The translations under genes were made by a program, and so were the position numbers. From Aquila chrysaetos chrysaetos (Eukaryota; Chordata; Aves; Accipitriformes; Accipitridae), in the NCBI RefSeq assembly GCF_900496995.4, contig NC_044010.1:434001-498000 (forward strand): 64,000 bases of DNA. The letters run 5' to 3'. A model generated the notes under the pieces. It ran no database searches. It saw nothing but the letters and a program-made list of their open reading frames with translations, and had not been told where the DNA came from. This document shows, one piece after another, positions 34,603 to 48,087 of the stretch. Position 1 is the stretch's first letter. Each line of letters opens with the position of its first letter.

Positions 34603-35385
34603 GTTGAAGCCTCATGAAGTTCAACAAGAAATGCAGAGTCCTGCACCTGGGGAGGAGGAATCCCATGCACCAGTATATGCTGGGGGCCACCCAGCTGGGA
34701 AGCAGCTTGGCAGAAAAGGACCTGGGGGGTTCTAGTGGACACCAGGTTGAACAGAAGCCAGCAGCTTGCCTTTTTAGCCAACAAGGCTAATGGTATCCTG
34801 GGCTGCATTAGGAGGAGTGTTGCCAGCAGGTCAAGGTGGGTGATCCTTCCCCTCTACTCAGCTCTGGTGAGACCGTGTGTGGAGTCCTGTGTCCGTTTCT
34901 GGGCTCCCCAGTACAAGAGAGACCTGGACATATTGGAGAGAATCCAGCAAATGGCCACAAAGATGATTAAGGCAATGGAGCATCTCTCACAGGAGGAGAG
35001 GCTGAGAGAGCTGGGACTGTTCAGCCTGGAGAAGAGAAAGAAATCTGATCAATGCATATGAATACCTGAAGGGAGGGGTATAAAGAGGACTGAGCCAGGC
35101 TTTTCTCCGTGGTGTTCAGTGACAGGACAAGAGGCAATGGGCACAAACTGGAATACAGGAGGTTTCCTCTGAACATCAGGAAACACACTTTTACTTTGAG
35201 GGTTACGACCGAGCACTGGAGGAAGTTGCCCAGGGAGGTTGCAGAGTCTCCATCCTTGGAGATATTCAAAAGCCATTTGGACACAGTCCTGGCCACCGGC
35301 TCTAGGTGGCCGTGCTTGAGCAGGTGGGTTGGACCAGATGACCTCCAGAGCTCCCTTCCAACATCAACCTTTCTGTGATTCTGTA
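34603..35385 (+). repeat. CR1 LINE 3' part, sense
   Basis: Contains the end of ORF2 and the 3' UTR: 'cctcatgaagttcaacaag', 'gtcctgcacctgggga', 'ggccacaaagatgatt', 'agaggctgagagagctggg', and the terminal 'ctgtgattctgta' repeat. An open segment at 34,735-35,061 is ORF2 relic ([19 protein letters not shown]). About 780 bases, 5'-truncated. Confidence 0.9.
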
Positions 35386-35994
35386 TGAAAAAGATACTGA
35401 ATGTTGGTTATGCCAGTGGATGAAGGTTCATGAAGGTACAAAGACTGTGAGGAAGGATGTTTATTTGTGGTGAGGTATTGTGACCAGGGAATCTGCAATA
35501 TTGGGTATGCTTTAAGAAAAGTTATGTTAAATGTGAGGACACCATGTAATTTATATAAGGAACAGTCTTCCAATGCCTGCTAGGAGAACTTGCCCTCTCA
35601 GGTGCTGACACTACACAAAGTTGTCCCTGAAACAGGTTGTAGGAATAATCCTGCTCAAGTTGCAGGGTGGTTCTCTTGTCTCTAATTTTGGTAATTTTTT
35701 ATCCCCATCCTCTTCTTCCCTAGTCTCTCTCTGTCATCAGCCCCCAGTCCTTCTATGGTCCCACACTGTTGACCCCTTCCAAATGCAGTGAAGGGTGATA
35801 TTGCCTGAGAGAGGAAAGGGAAACCTTACCTCCTGTTAATTTACTGAGCTGTCCTGGTGCCAGGGCAGCAGAGAGTGAGGTATTAAAGCGGGGAAGCGGC
35901 TGCTGTGTCCAAGCACAGACTGAACAGGAGGGGGCAGGGAGTCTCTGGTTACACTCTCCCTCGCTGTCCCCTCACCAGTAACCTTCTCTCTCAG

Positions 35995-36468
35995 GGTGCT
36001 CTGTGGGATTTTAGCCGGAGCCTTGCGTCTTTTTCACTCCATGATTTTGCTGGGAAGAGCAGACGGGAAGACATTGCCCTGAACAACCCCGACTCCACCG
36101 GACATTCTCTCTGGGGATATGACTGGGGATGCCTCTCCAACAAAAGCGTTCCGATACCAGCAAACTCTGGTGAGTACAATACCTGCAGGAGGACAGATTG
36201 TTTCTTACGCGATAGCTGTTCCCTTCTCTGCTTAAGGGGTGAATGCTTACTTTTCCTGCAAATAGCCCTCCCTGTTTGCCTTAGGAACAATCTGTGAGAG
36301 TTCTGCCTGAGCACATGCCCCAGTAGTGTCTTCCTCCAAGAGAGAATGAGGTCATATTCTCCTTTCTCAGTATGAAAATGGGAATCGTTCCTAATCCCCA
36401 CAGGTGAAAAATTTACATCACTAAATTCACCAGACAAGGAGGAAAATGCTGGAGAGACTCAGGGCTGA
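35995..36468 (+). other. Two phase-compatible exon-like segments, unassigned
   Basis: Segment 1 (35995-36169) follows a pyrimidine-rich acceptor (ccttctctctcag) and ends at the strong donor CTCTG|GTGAGT. It reads GALWDFSRSLASFSLHDFAG, then KSRREDIALNNPDSTGHS, LWGYDWGCLSNKS and VPIPANS, with no stop. Segment 2 (from 36404) follows 'ctaatccccacag', completes the split Gly codon and reads EKFTSLNSPDKEENAGETQG to TGA 36466-36468. No in-frame ATG precedes segment 1, so an upstream exon would be needed. I recognise no family. It could be the end of an unannotated gene, a decayed gene, or chance. Confidence 0.35.
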
Positions 36469-36469
36469 G

Positions 36470-39400
36470 TCTATAGGGACGCCTGGTCTGCAGAGCTGTA
36501 TAGAAATGCAACTGCTGGCTGGGAATGGGTTTCCTTTTTCTAGACAACCACAGACAAGACTCTGAAACCTCTCCCTGCCCTTTGCTACAGCTCCCAGAAG
36601 ATGTGGTTAGGATTCTGCCATGCTGGGTGTTAACAGGTGCTGTGAGAGCACAGAGCATGTTGCTCTATGGCATCTTTTTTGGGCACATCCCAGTGGGGTC
36701 TTGCACTGCTTTGTTTTGTAGCTATTTGGATGCAGGCTGTTGCCCCACTTAAGTACTTGAAGAGATTACTGCCAACTAGGCGAACTGAGATTTATTGCAT
36801 CTCATGAGTCCTCACACTTCTCTGGACAAGCTGAGGTAGCGGTTTGTACTGTATCTAAAAAGTCCCTTCCTTTGGTCACTGAAGTGAGAATTAGCATCGT
36901 ACACTCCAGATTGCCTAAGGAACAGCATGAATGGAATCCCAGCCTCTAAAAGTAAATGGTGGCCTGTTTGTACCTGAGCATGCAAAGTTTTGGTGGCAAT
37001 GTTTGGAGACAAATAAGACTGTGTTGGGGCTCAGGAAAACATGAAATCTCATCTTCTTTCAGCTAGTGCAAAGAAAGATGGAGAGAATTTTTATGGAAGC
37101 TAGAACACCTAGTTTACTAAGAGGAGTGTAGGGTTGCCTTTGGGAACAGAAAGCTGAGGTATAGACCAGGAAAGTACCTTTCAGTCCAACATTTTCTGCT
37201 GCTGAGCCCTGCTCTTGTGTATGACGTAGTGCCTTACAGATGAATGAAGAATTGTATGATCTTCAGTGTGACCATATAGCCCTTTATGACGAAAAGCTTG
37301 ATTTCAAATCCAGACTTATGTAATGAATGTTAATTTCTTAGTGGTCCGCATAGGCACATCACAAGCACGCGCCCTCAGCTCAACAGTGTTTTGCTAAGGA
37401 TGCTATTTATCACTTGTCAAGTATTAACATTGCTGAAGGAGCCAATCATTACAGTGGAAAGGCTGGATTATGAAATATTTAATCTCTGTTGGCCTGGCTT
37501 TCTGTAGTCCAGCACAAAAAAGCAGCATCCTCAGTGTCAGGATCGAGTAGCGCCAACACTAGAGCATTGAGACTGGGTCTAATGTAATGGGATTGGAGCA
37601 GCCTGTTTGCACAGTATACAAACATGTAAGGTTTGTGGAGGGAGAACAGGAGTTGGGTTCTGAGATCAAAAATTCAAACTGAGTTGGTTTCTGAGCTGAT
37701 CAAATTGCATGAGGTACTGAACTGTAAGGAAATACTACAAACCTGAACAAAAGCAGTGGTAAAGAAGAGAGCATGAGACAGCAAAAGATGCAGAAATAGC
37801 AAGTATGCTACTTGGGGAAAAATGGGTATATTCCTTCTGTAACAAACTCATGAATCTCTAGAATTTTGAGGTTTAGATTCTTTAGTTTAGAACTAGACTA
37901 GTCAGCTTATTTAGACTAGTGACAGTTTTCTTGAATGCTTGTGGGAAGGCACAACTAGTATTAGATTTCTTGAGTTCAAAGAGCATAATCTGTATAACTT
38001 GAGCTAAGGCAAGTCTTTGACAAAATATTTCTACATTACTAAATAGCTATTCAGGAGAGAAAGGCAGACAATGTACTGCACAATCTTCATTTATTCATAA
38101 ATTTATCCCAAATGTTTGTCATTGAGTGCTTTTTTGGCTTCTGCACAGGCCAGGATTGTCTAACAAATGGTAGCTGTTTGATCCCTCAACTGTCTGCATG
38201 GATAAACCCAAAACACTTAGTTCTTTAAGTGAATTCATCACCCACACCCCTGATAAGCTTTATGATAAAGAGGCAAGTATGCTACAACCTGTTTCATTAG
38301 AGAGGTGGCCATAAATTCAGGAATTCTTTGAGAATAACCACATACAATTGAGTCCTTAGGGATCACAGGCAGAGTAGCAGCTAGTCACCGAGAGCAGCTA
38401 GTTGCTGGATCTAATCCAGACATCAGTGCTAAGTAGATGCTGATTCACTAACCTTGATGAGGGATGAATTATTTCTCAAAACAAGAGAAATGAAGAACAG
38501 TTGTAAGGATTAGGTAGCAAGCGAACTAGGGACTGTAATTCTGGATGTAGTTGCCTGAAGTGGATCCCAGACACTTTGGGGACTTGAGTGTCTTTCTTAG
38601 CAATTTACACCTTAAAACGCTATCTTTAGGAGCATACTCCTATCAAGTATCATCATTACCACTATCCACTCCATGTAGTCAGTCATGTTAGTTCTTTCTC
38701 ATTTAGTGAGTGAACAGCCACAGAGTGCACTTCCAAATTAATGCTGCATAAATCATTTTTCATACATAAAGCAATCACTGCTCTCTGGGCATGGTGGTCT
38801 GTAGTAAAAGAGAAACGGTAGGTCATCACTTGGCTTCAAAGACTGTAGGAATGGCTTCTATTTTCCTCTGATTTAGAAAATCTATTGCAGCATCACAGTC
38901 CAAAACCTAAGTCACCTATGAAGCCCTTATACTATGGGATGAGGAGAGATGGTAGACTGGGTAGTTGCTGGTCAGCCTTCAAGGTCACAAATCATCTACA
39001 TAAGAGTGCTAATGAATCAGCTGACCATTTCTTGTCCTTCAATCCCTTCTGTGGTTAAAGTATCTCTGCTTATTTATATAACATAGCCACTTTATTAAAC
39101 TGTTCTCCTCCTGGCTCAGTCTTTTGCCATTTCTCTCCCATATTCTCTTTTAGCCACTTCTTTCCCAGGTGTTCATTGCCGCTTTGTCACTTACTCTTCT
39201 ACCGTTCTCTTGTTATCCTCACATACCTTTTTCTCACTCTTGCCTTCTGCTGTGTCTCCTCAGTTTGTTTCTCTGCTGTTCCTGCTCTCAGTATATATGA
39301 AGCCAAGTGTTAGGTTTCACAGCTGTGTTTTTCTCTGCGCCTTCCTCACATCACTGCCATTGGATTCTGTTCTAAAAATATCCCATATGACCCTTTCCCT

Positions 39401-40830
39401 GTGCTGTCCCAAGGCAGTGGGGGGATTCTCCACAGCCTCCCCGCCCCGTCCTCTTTTTCTTTTTGAAGATGTTGTCAATCATACAGAAAGTAATGTTAGA
39501 AGGCAGAAGAGACCTGGAGAACTGAGGTCATGAGAAAGATCACTTGGGCAGATTTCTATTGCTAAATCCAAAGCTGGAGAGGACAAAAGATGCAGATGAA
39601 TACAGGGCCAAGCTCTACAGGGCAAGATGTAGGCTGCTGACAGTGATCATAGAAAAGAAAGAAAGGAATTCTTCGGTTTCTTGCTGTCTGATTAAAAGCA
39701 CGGGCATTTAGGAGCATCACCTACTGCTATTAGGGAACAATTTTTAGCTTCTTGTATTCAGTCTTTGCGGGGAGAGAGTCACCTCTTGTATACTGGCAGT
39801 ATTTGTTGGCTCACAGGCTGGCCTCTGCTGAAACTAACAGAGGAGAAAAGAAGAGGGCCATTGCCCGTCTTCCCGTAAGTCAGACTGGAATTTAGTTACC
39901 TACTGAAGCTAAAGGCTTCCTATTAGCTTATCCACCTTGCCGCCTCCTTCCCCTTGCTTTGGCATCTACTGACTCAGTTCTACAGGCATATTTGAAGATC
40001 TGCATTGATTTCTCTCCCCACTTCCCATTAGTGGGGTCACAGTACTAATACCTTGCCTTGCCAGAAATTCGCTGCAGAAATCAGTGATAGGGTCTTCTCC
40101 TGGCTGCATGCTACAAACGCCTGGGGAGCTGAAAGGCATTTCCCTGCAATGTACACGTAGTACTGCTCCTCTTCTGCAACCGTCAGCCAGTCACTGGGCA
40201 AACAAACCTCCCGCTTTGTGCTGTGGGATTGTGCCTGGACCCTTCCTAGCTGAGGAATGGGCCAGTTTCAGAATCCCAGTGACTAACAGCGTGTTTCTTG
40301 TTCCACCCGACATGCCAGGAGGAAGGCTGAGGAAAAGAAAAATGAGAACAGGCCTACTAACAGCTAGCTTTTTCTTAAAGTAATATGGATTTTGTTTTTA
40401 AGATTTTTGTAAGGTGGAATACACATGGTATTCGTTGATTCTGGATTAGGAGCAGATTAAAGGGTGGCTTGAGTATAGATTTACTTCTCCAGAGTGCCAG
40501 GTCCTAGGGACAAATCATGAGGCACTGTTTATAGCTGTCCTATTCACCCTGTTTGCAAATAATATATAAGAGAACCTCTTCCCCAAAAAACAAAGTAGTG
40601 CTCTGTCCATCACTGCATGGGATAGGTGTTCAGAGCTGCCCTACCTGTTTAAAACATGGGGGTAGGAAATTTTCATATATTTTGCTGTGGCCATAAGCTC
40701 CACTGTGAGACCTAGCAGCTTCTTGATGAAATTCTTTCATTTCCAGTTTGTATCGCTAGCAGACCTGGTCTTCATAGTTCTATTAATAATTGAAGTTTGT
40801 CTGCCAGTATTTTGGTTTTGTCTCTATCAA
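36470..40830. other. Spacer, no gene seen
   Basis: About 4.4 kb of AT-rich DNA with no recognised repeat family and no convincing exon. Open frames at 39,210-39,533 (T-rich strand) and 40,084-40,383 lack recognisable motifs. Confidence 0.5.
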
Positions 40831-40833
40831 AGC

Positions 40834-41105
40834 AAAAAAAAAAAAAAAAAAAGAGAGTCACAGAAAGATTTAGATGGGAAGGGACCTCTGGCAGTATCCA
40901 GTCCAACGCCCTACTGGGTCATGAATTTCCCTTGTTGCAAGTCATGGCTGTTGCCTCTTGTGTTTTCCTTGTGCATCTCTGAGAAGATCCTGGCTCCGTC
41001 TTGTCTATATCCTCCCTCTGGGTAGTGGCAGACAGCAATAGATCCCCTGTCAGCCGCCTCTTCTCCGGGCTGAGTAAACCCAGCTCCTTCAGCCTCCCCA
41101 GTCAA
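40834..41105 (-). repeat. A19 run plus antisense CR1 3' fragment
   Basis: An A19 run (40834-40852) leads into a reversed CR1 end: 'gatgggaagggacctctgg', 'tatccagtccaacgcccta', then 'cctcttctccgggctgag' and 'cagctccttcagcctcccc'. Internal parts are deleted or rearranged, so it is an old copy. Confidence 0.7.
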
Positions 41106-43380
41106 CAACCCAGGCAAGATTTCCCGAGGTGACAGCCACAGCTGCACACCGGTGCTGTTTATTACTGACCTAAATGCTTTTCCCATGGAGAAAGTTTGAT
41201 TTAGCAGTAACACGTGCAGCAGAAACGGCACCAAGGACTTTGCCTGCCACTTGGCACTACCTTGCCTGGCTGTTGCCCATGTTGTCCTCGCACCGAACCG
41301 CGGGAGCGGTCGCAGCCCCACGGGTGCAGGTTCCCCGCAGCCACCTTACCCTGGAAAGCACCGACGTCCTGTCAGGGTGCTGCAAGGGCCCTTTTCTGCT
41401 ACTTGCAGAAAAATATTTTTTTCACCCATTTCCAACATCATTCAGGTACTGGGTTCTGTTGCAAAGGTGTCCAGAATTATATGTTTTAATATGTTATTTC
41501 CAAACGATCTGAGGTGTCCAGGTGCAAAGTGGAGATCTTGCACACCAAGAGCTGGCTGAATAGCAGTGGTGGTGTCTCTCAGCACTGCAGTTGTCTATTC
41601 CTGAGAAAGCTGTCACAACTATAGCACAGTAGCAGTAAGAGTATATTTATACTTCAGTGAATTTGCCCAGCTACATGTCCCTTATGTATGATGCTATAAA
41701 ATTTAAGCTTTTCCACAAATTGTACAGACCTCTTGTCCAAGAAAATAAATGCCAAGAGCTGGCAGCATGCTGATCAATCTAACCCTTGCTATTGATCTTG
41801 TGCTGTAAAAAGCAAAAATAACCTGCCTGTGTGTAAATGGCATAAAGGGGCATCCCACATTTGTTTGAAACCTAATAGGGTAGCTGCATGCTATAAGCTT
41901 TTTTACGTGGACAGAGAAAGTACATCATTGTTTTGACAGCTGATACTTGCATGCTAATTTGGCAGTACAGCAGATTAAATTATTTCAGACAAGTTTGGGG
42001 TGGGGTGGAAAGACCATGTACTAGCATTCCTGATATTTCAAAAAGTTGGACCTGTTGCTAGTAAAATTATCAACAATGGTAGTAGGGGGGCAACTGGAAT
42101 GCAGCAGTTACTGCCCAAGCTGTACAGAAGGTGGCATACAAAGTACAGTACATGAGAAATAATACATCAATACAGAAATGTACAGCAAATACAAATCCTC
42201 AAGGTAAACTCAGCTACTGTTGTGCATCTCCACAAAATCACAGCAAAGAACGTGGGCATGCTGGAGAGAAGCTGGCAGTAAACTCAACACAAAAATAATT
42301 TATTTAGTCAGTGCTTGCTTTAGTGAAGTAGCAGGAAGTTGCTGCTGAAGCTGCTGCTTTTAGTACTGATAGAACAGCTTCCACACACCTGCATGATACA
42401 ATGGTAACTGTTAACACAGAGGGAGGACAGACGCAGCCTATTAATGTTGGAGACTGCCTTATCAGAACCTGCTTATTTAAAGTGTTTTCATTTACTATTA
42501 AGTGACTTAGAACTACTTGGGGAACAAGATTTCATTGCTGGTTATTTGCATAGGAAGGCATACTATACTTTCGTATTTGATAATGGCACAACTCTCCACA
42601 CTGAACATCGGACTAGCAAAGAGATCCTCCACAAATTGTTCCTGCAACAGACACTTCAATCTTTGGACATTGCTAAGGATATAGACAGGGTTAAAGGATT
42701 TGCTCACATTGTTAAAACTGAGCCATATATCTCTACAACAAATTCCTGCCTCCTGGTGAAGTAATTGATTCTCATGTGTCCTTAAAGGAACCAAGTGACT
42801 GTTGGGATTGACAGTCATCCATTTCCACAAAATATTTACAAAAGGTCATGGATCAGGAATGTTTGCCTATCAGCTGTTGGCATGGAGAGTGGATTCTAAA
42901 AGTACATAAGAATACAAAGCATCTTCACTATATTTATTGCATAGCACTAATGCAAGTGTGAGTGGCACCTATAACTTTTCAAAGGAAATCATTACTTGCA
43001 GCTCTAAAAACTCTGATAAATTACATCCAGTATGTTCTTTTCTGATCTGATGATGTGAGGAAACACAGTGTTCAAGTACATTACCTTGTGGGCCCTCAAG
43101 TTTGTTTCAGATTGAAGTTAGGCCAATTAGTCTTAACTGTGCATAGCCTAGCATACACATTCTTTGATCCTGTGTAAAATACTATAGTGACTATGGATGT
43201 CTATAACCTGAGACTCGGAGCTACCCAAAGCTCTACTGGGACACTGAAGAGAACAGAATTTGCCTGAAGACCACTCACAGAAGCTGACAAACTGTTCCAC
43301 TGTTAAAAAGAAATTACTGCTTTTAACAGCTACAGAAAAATAACTATCATTTTTTTGATATGTAGTCAGCCTAGGTACAG
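41106..43380. other. Spacer, no gene seen
   Basis: A short GC-rich patch at about 41,240-41,400 is followed by AT-rich DNA. A 106-codon frame at 42,444-42,764 and a similar one on the opposite strand overlap; neither has a known domain or splice context. Confidence 0.5.
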
Positions 43381-43384
43381 ACCA

Positions 43385-45684
43385 AAGCCCTGCAAAGAGA
43401 CTTCAGAATTAGATGAGGCTTTCTTCAGACAGCCGAAGGAGCCTCACGTTCACAGCCCCTGGAAGCAATCTGCTGGAGCAACAGCGTGCAAGAAATCCAG
43501 GAGGTTTCTGGAGTGCATTGACAACAAATTCTTAACACAGATAACCAAGGAGACAGCAAGGGGAGGTACTCTGCTGGACCTTACAAACAAGGAAGGACTG
43601 GCTGGGGGGTGTGAAGGTCCGGGACAGCCTCGGGATCTGAGGCAGGAGAAGGGCTAAAAACAAGATCACAATCCTTGAGTTCAGGAGAACAGTCTTTGGC
43701 TCTTCAGGGATCTGCTTGGAAGAATCCCATGGGATATGGCCCTGAAGAGAAGAAGGGTCCAAGGGAGCTGGTTGATGTACAGCAATCATCTCCTCCAAGT
43801 TCAGGAATGATCCATCCCGATGAGCAGGAAATCAAGCAAAGGCAGCAGGAGGCTTGCATGAATGAGCAAGGAGCTCCTGACTAAACTCAGACATAAAAAG
43901 CTGTAAGCAGGGTCGTGTGACCTGGGAGGAGTACAGAAACACCGGCCAAGCGTGCAAGGATGAGGTTAAGAAAGCCAAAGCTCATCTGGAATTTAATCTG
44001 ATAAGGGACATGAAGGGCAACAAGAATGGCTTATACAGGTATATCAGCAGCAAAACAAAAGCGATGGAAAATGTGGGCCCTCTGCAAAAGGGGCAGGGGA
44101 CCTGGTGACAAAGAGCAAGGACCCTCATTGGAAAACGATGAGGTCAGGGAACATTTAAACAAACTGGACATGCACAAGTCCATGGAACCTGACGGGATGC
44201 ACCCACAAGCGCTGAGGCAGTTGGTCTATTTCATTGGAAACCCACTCTCAGTTATCTTTCAAAGGTCTTGGGGATCGGGAGTGTTTACTGAGGACTGGAA
44301 GAAAACAAATGTCACTCCTATCTTCAAAAAGGGCAAGAAGTCCAGCAAGCTACAGGCTGGTCCACCTCACCTCAATCTCCAGAAAGGTGATGGAGCAATT
44401 CATCTTCGGAGCCATCTCCAGACACGTGAAGGACAGGAAGGTGACTGGGAGCAGACAGCATGGATTTATGGAGAGAAAAAATCATGCTTAACCAACCTGA
44501 TAGCCTTCTGCAATCAGATGACAGCTTGGTGGATGAAGGGAGAGCAGTGGATTTTGTTTATCTTTAGCAAGGCTTTTGACGCTGTCTCCCACAACATCCT
44601 CATAGCAAGCTGATTAAGTACAGGCTAGGCACTTGGACCTCGAAGTGAATTGAAAACTGACTGAACTACAGGGCTCAAAAGATTGTGATCAGTAGCACAA
44701 AGGCCAGCTGGATGATGCCAGTCACTAGCAGTGTGCCCCAAGGGTTGATACTGGATCCAATACTGTTTAACCTCTTCATTAATTATCTAGATGATGGAAC
44801 TGAGTAGACTTTCAGCAAATTTGCAGATAATATGAAACTGGGATGAGTAGTTGATACACCAGAGGGTTGCACTGCCATTCAGAGGGACCTTAACAGGCTG
44901 GAGGAATGGGCAGAGAAGAACCTCATGAAGTTCAACAAAGGGAAAAGCAGAGTCCTGCGCCTGGGGAGGAATAAGCCAATGCACCAGTACATGCTGGGGA
45001 CTGACTGGCTGGAAAGCAGCTTGGCAGAAAAGGGCCTGGGGGTCCTGGTGGACACTCAGCTGAACATGAGTCAGCAGCGTGCCCGTGCTGCAAAGGGGGC
45101 GAATGGCAACCTGGGCCGCATTAGGAGGAACGTTGCCAGTAGGTTGTGGGAGGTGATCCTTCCCCTCCACTTAGCTGTGGCAGGGCCACATCTGGAGTCC
45201 TGTGTCCAGTTCTGAGCTCCCCAGTTCAAAAGACATATGGAGCTACTGGAGAGAGTTCTGCAAAGGGCCACAAAGATGATGAAGGGACTGGAGCATCTCT
45301 CATATGAGGAAAGGCTGAGAGAACTGGGACTGTTTAGCCTGGAGAAGAGAAGGCTCAGGGGGGATTTTGTCATCTGATGGGAGACTGTAGATGATGGAGC
45401 CAGACTCTCCTCAGTGGTGCCCAGTGACAGGACAAGATGGAATGGGCACAAATTGAAACACAGGAAATTCTGTCCTACAATAAGGCAAGAGGTTTTTTGC
45501 TGTGGTTGAGCACTGGCACAGGTTGCCTGGAGATGTTGTAGAATTTGCATCCCTGGAGATATTCAAAAGCTGTCTGGACATAGCCCAGGGCAATCTGCTC
45601 CAGTGGACACTGCTTGAGCATGGTATTGGACGAGACAGTGGGTGTCCCATCCAAAGCTCAAATATTCTGTGATTCTGTGATTAA
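43385..45684 (+). mobile_element. CR1 LINE, 2.3 kb, broken ORF2
   Basis: Sense CR1 with an endonuclease relic (43,385-43,650: 'gatgaggctttcttcagaca', FLECIDNKFLTQ), linker and reverse transcriptase. Visible RT motifs are HKSMEPDGMHPQALRQL, then FSKAFDAVSHNIL near 44,565. The 3' part includes KFNKGKSRVLRLGRNK near 44,930. Several frameshifts, stops and internal deletions make it non-functional. It ends in the CR1 ATTCTGTG repeat at about 45,664-45,684. It is longer than the typical 5'-truncated CR1. Confidence 0.9.
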
Positions 45685-45985
45685 CTAAAGTACTCAGAGG
45701 AACAGCAGTGCAAGTTACCTACTGGTCAACAAGATTATTGTCTTCTAAATATTACATGACACTGAAGGTGTTTTTAATTCCTCATCTGCAATGAACTCTC
45801 TTATCTAGCCTTATTTTTAAAGGACTCACCAAAAACTGGCATTTACTTCTATTACAGAAAAGCAAATGAAAACTGTTTGCCTACATCTAAATTCCAAGAA
45901 GTTGTGACTTTAATAGAACAAGATGCATATTGTCTGACCAACAATTTTTTTTGGTTCTGAACCCACTGCCTACCTCCCAAGATAT
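45685..45985. other. Unassigned spacer
   Basis: AT-rich DNA between two CR1-derived stretches; nothing recognised. Confidence 0.4.
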
Positions 45986-46600
45986 AGCAAAACAAACCTT
46001 CTCAGTTCACTTTCTCCATATCACTCATGATTTTACCCATGTCCAGCCCTCATTGCCCTTTCCAGCCTGGGAGGTTCAAGTTTGCTTAGCTGTTCCTCAT
46101 ACAGAAGCTATTCCATATTTCTGACCATCCTCTGAAACTCTTCAGTTCTACTATATTCTTTTGGAGATTGGGGGAAACAGAAAGGCAAATATTACTCAAG
46201 ATGTAGTTGCACATTGCATTTAATTTGGTCTTATTTTCCTACATCTTAACCCATAGTTCTAAAAAAATACTGAGGGAGTCATTATCATAACCATTCTGTT
46301 TAACCCCAAACCCTTATGCTTAAATAGTAGAAGTCAGCTTAAATAGTAACAGTTGGATGATTCCTGTGTATGCAAAGCTAGAACATCTGTTCCTCCTCGC
46401 AATCATCACTTTACATTTATTGTGACTGTTTCATCTGTCATTTTATCACTCAGTCATCCTGTTAAGGTCCTTACACAATTTTTCAGTCAGCTTTTGTTTC
46501 TACTCCTCTGAATAACTTACCAAGAAACTGTGAGCCCTTTTCCAGACCAGAGAGATATTTGATATTACACTGCTTGGCATCAAGTTTATTATCAGTGGTA
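45985..46600 (-). repeat. Probable ancient antisense CR1-like relic
   Basis: Phrase order resembles a highly decayed reversed CR1: 'cctttccagcctgggag', 'gctgttcctcatacagaag', 'ccatcctctgaaactcttc', 'cactttacatttattgtgac', 'gtcatcctgttaaggtcctt', 'gagcccttttccagacca'. Identity is low, so only a profile search would be decisive. Confidence 0.4.
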
Positions 46601-48087
46601 GAGGACAAGGCACTGAGTGTACACTGCTTTTAGTTCCAATTCCATATAGAAATAGGGCATGTTGGAAATCTCGTCTCCATTAATTGGAAGTCCATAATAC
46701 TCCAGGCCCATAGGGTAGAAGAACTGCAGGTTCACCTAAGCTTTCCAGGAATGCTAAAGGCACATGCAAGATTAAACACGTCGCAGCTGTGCAACATAGT
46801 AGTGACAGAAGAAACAGCCAGTGTGGTGTAGGAACTTTATTCCAGAGGTACATGGAAATCTTTCTGTTGGGAGGATGAAGCAAGGGCAAAGTAAAGTTCT
46901 CTTCTTGCCTACGCATGTGTTTTAATGCTTCATGTGAGGGTGTACATTGTAGCTGAGATGATCTATTGACTGACACGTGCAACAGCTTCTTACTTAAATG
47001 CTGCTTCCCTGACCTATGGTGAACTCATTCAGGGCACGACACTGAGCAGTTAACCGCATAAAGACATGAATGTTTTTCCTTCAGTTTACCTTTCACAGTG
47101 CTAAGGGCAGACATACCAGAGTTGGTGTAGGAAAGGGAATGTGACTGTCCTTTCTTTATGCCGCTCACGATTTTGAGGCAGCTGTGAAGGTCCAGGCCCA
47201 CACTGAAAAATCTTGAATTACTGTGTGTTCTCTCTTCTTTAACCCAGCTTCTGCTTTATCTTTCAAAAGCAGTGTGAACTACTCTTACCTCATGACCCCT
47301 AAAGAGTTCCTTTTTTTTTTTTTTAACTGCCCTCATACCAAAAGATAAAAGAGCAGACTTGACACTTTGTCTGGAAATGTGGAATAAGGGAGACTAAGAA
47401 GTTCAAGGTCTAATACATTACTGGGTTTTGATTAGGCAGGTGCACAGTGTGATAAGCAGACTCTTCTGCCTAGGGCTCGGGTACTGTGGCCTATTCCAGC
47501 CTGACTAGTAGCCCTTTACCGCAAGCGCACAGAAAAAGAGATTCAGAATATCTGCAAGAAATAGTCCTTCCCCATAGTAAGTTTCACTGTGCATTCAGTG
47601 CTAGCCCTGAGCTACCTCATGTCACCCTTATTCGTTTCTTTTACTGTTCCATCACTGTGGGAAACTGCTCGAATGCTACATAGGCTCCCTGTAGGCATAA
47701 CCATGTTAAAGAAACACCACCCTTGAACCATGAATCACAACGGTTTAAACTTGTGAGGCAGTACTAACAACCGCCCAAAGTGCCCTTGTGAGCACTGCCC
47801 CACTCCTTCATCTCAGCAGAGTCTTAGGGAACAGAACCCTGGGGTTCTGTTGGGCAAGTCCTGAACTCACCTTTTCCTTTGAAAGTGCCAGTCCTGGGAA
47901 AGAAAGGGAAGGAATTCATATATCCTCAGTTGGTAGCAAGAGATTCACTGAATATAGCTTGCTTATGGTTTCTTGATGTGCTGTTTCTTCCAGTCATGTT
48001 CATTTTATATTCTACTCAGCCATCTAACTCCTGATACCTTATAGAACCTGATATCCTTATAGCAAGTACATAGTATAATGTTAGTAT
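46600..48087. other. Spacer, no gene seen
   Basis: AT-rich intergenic DNA with a T-run near 47,310-47,324. No repeat family or exon recognised. Confidence 0.5.

Noticed and set aside
39210-39533. A 107-codon plus-strand frame with a hydrophobic start
   Set aside because: The T/C-rich strand gives Phe/Leu/Ser-rich frames by composition. No promoter, splice site or similarity was found.
42444-42830. A 106-codon plus-strand frame and an overlapping 105-codon minus-strand frame
   Set aside because: The two strands are open over the same bases, there is no splice or promoter context, and no domain is recognisable. Best explained by chance.
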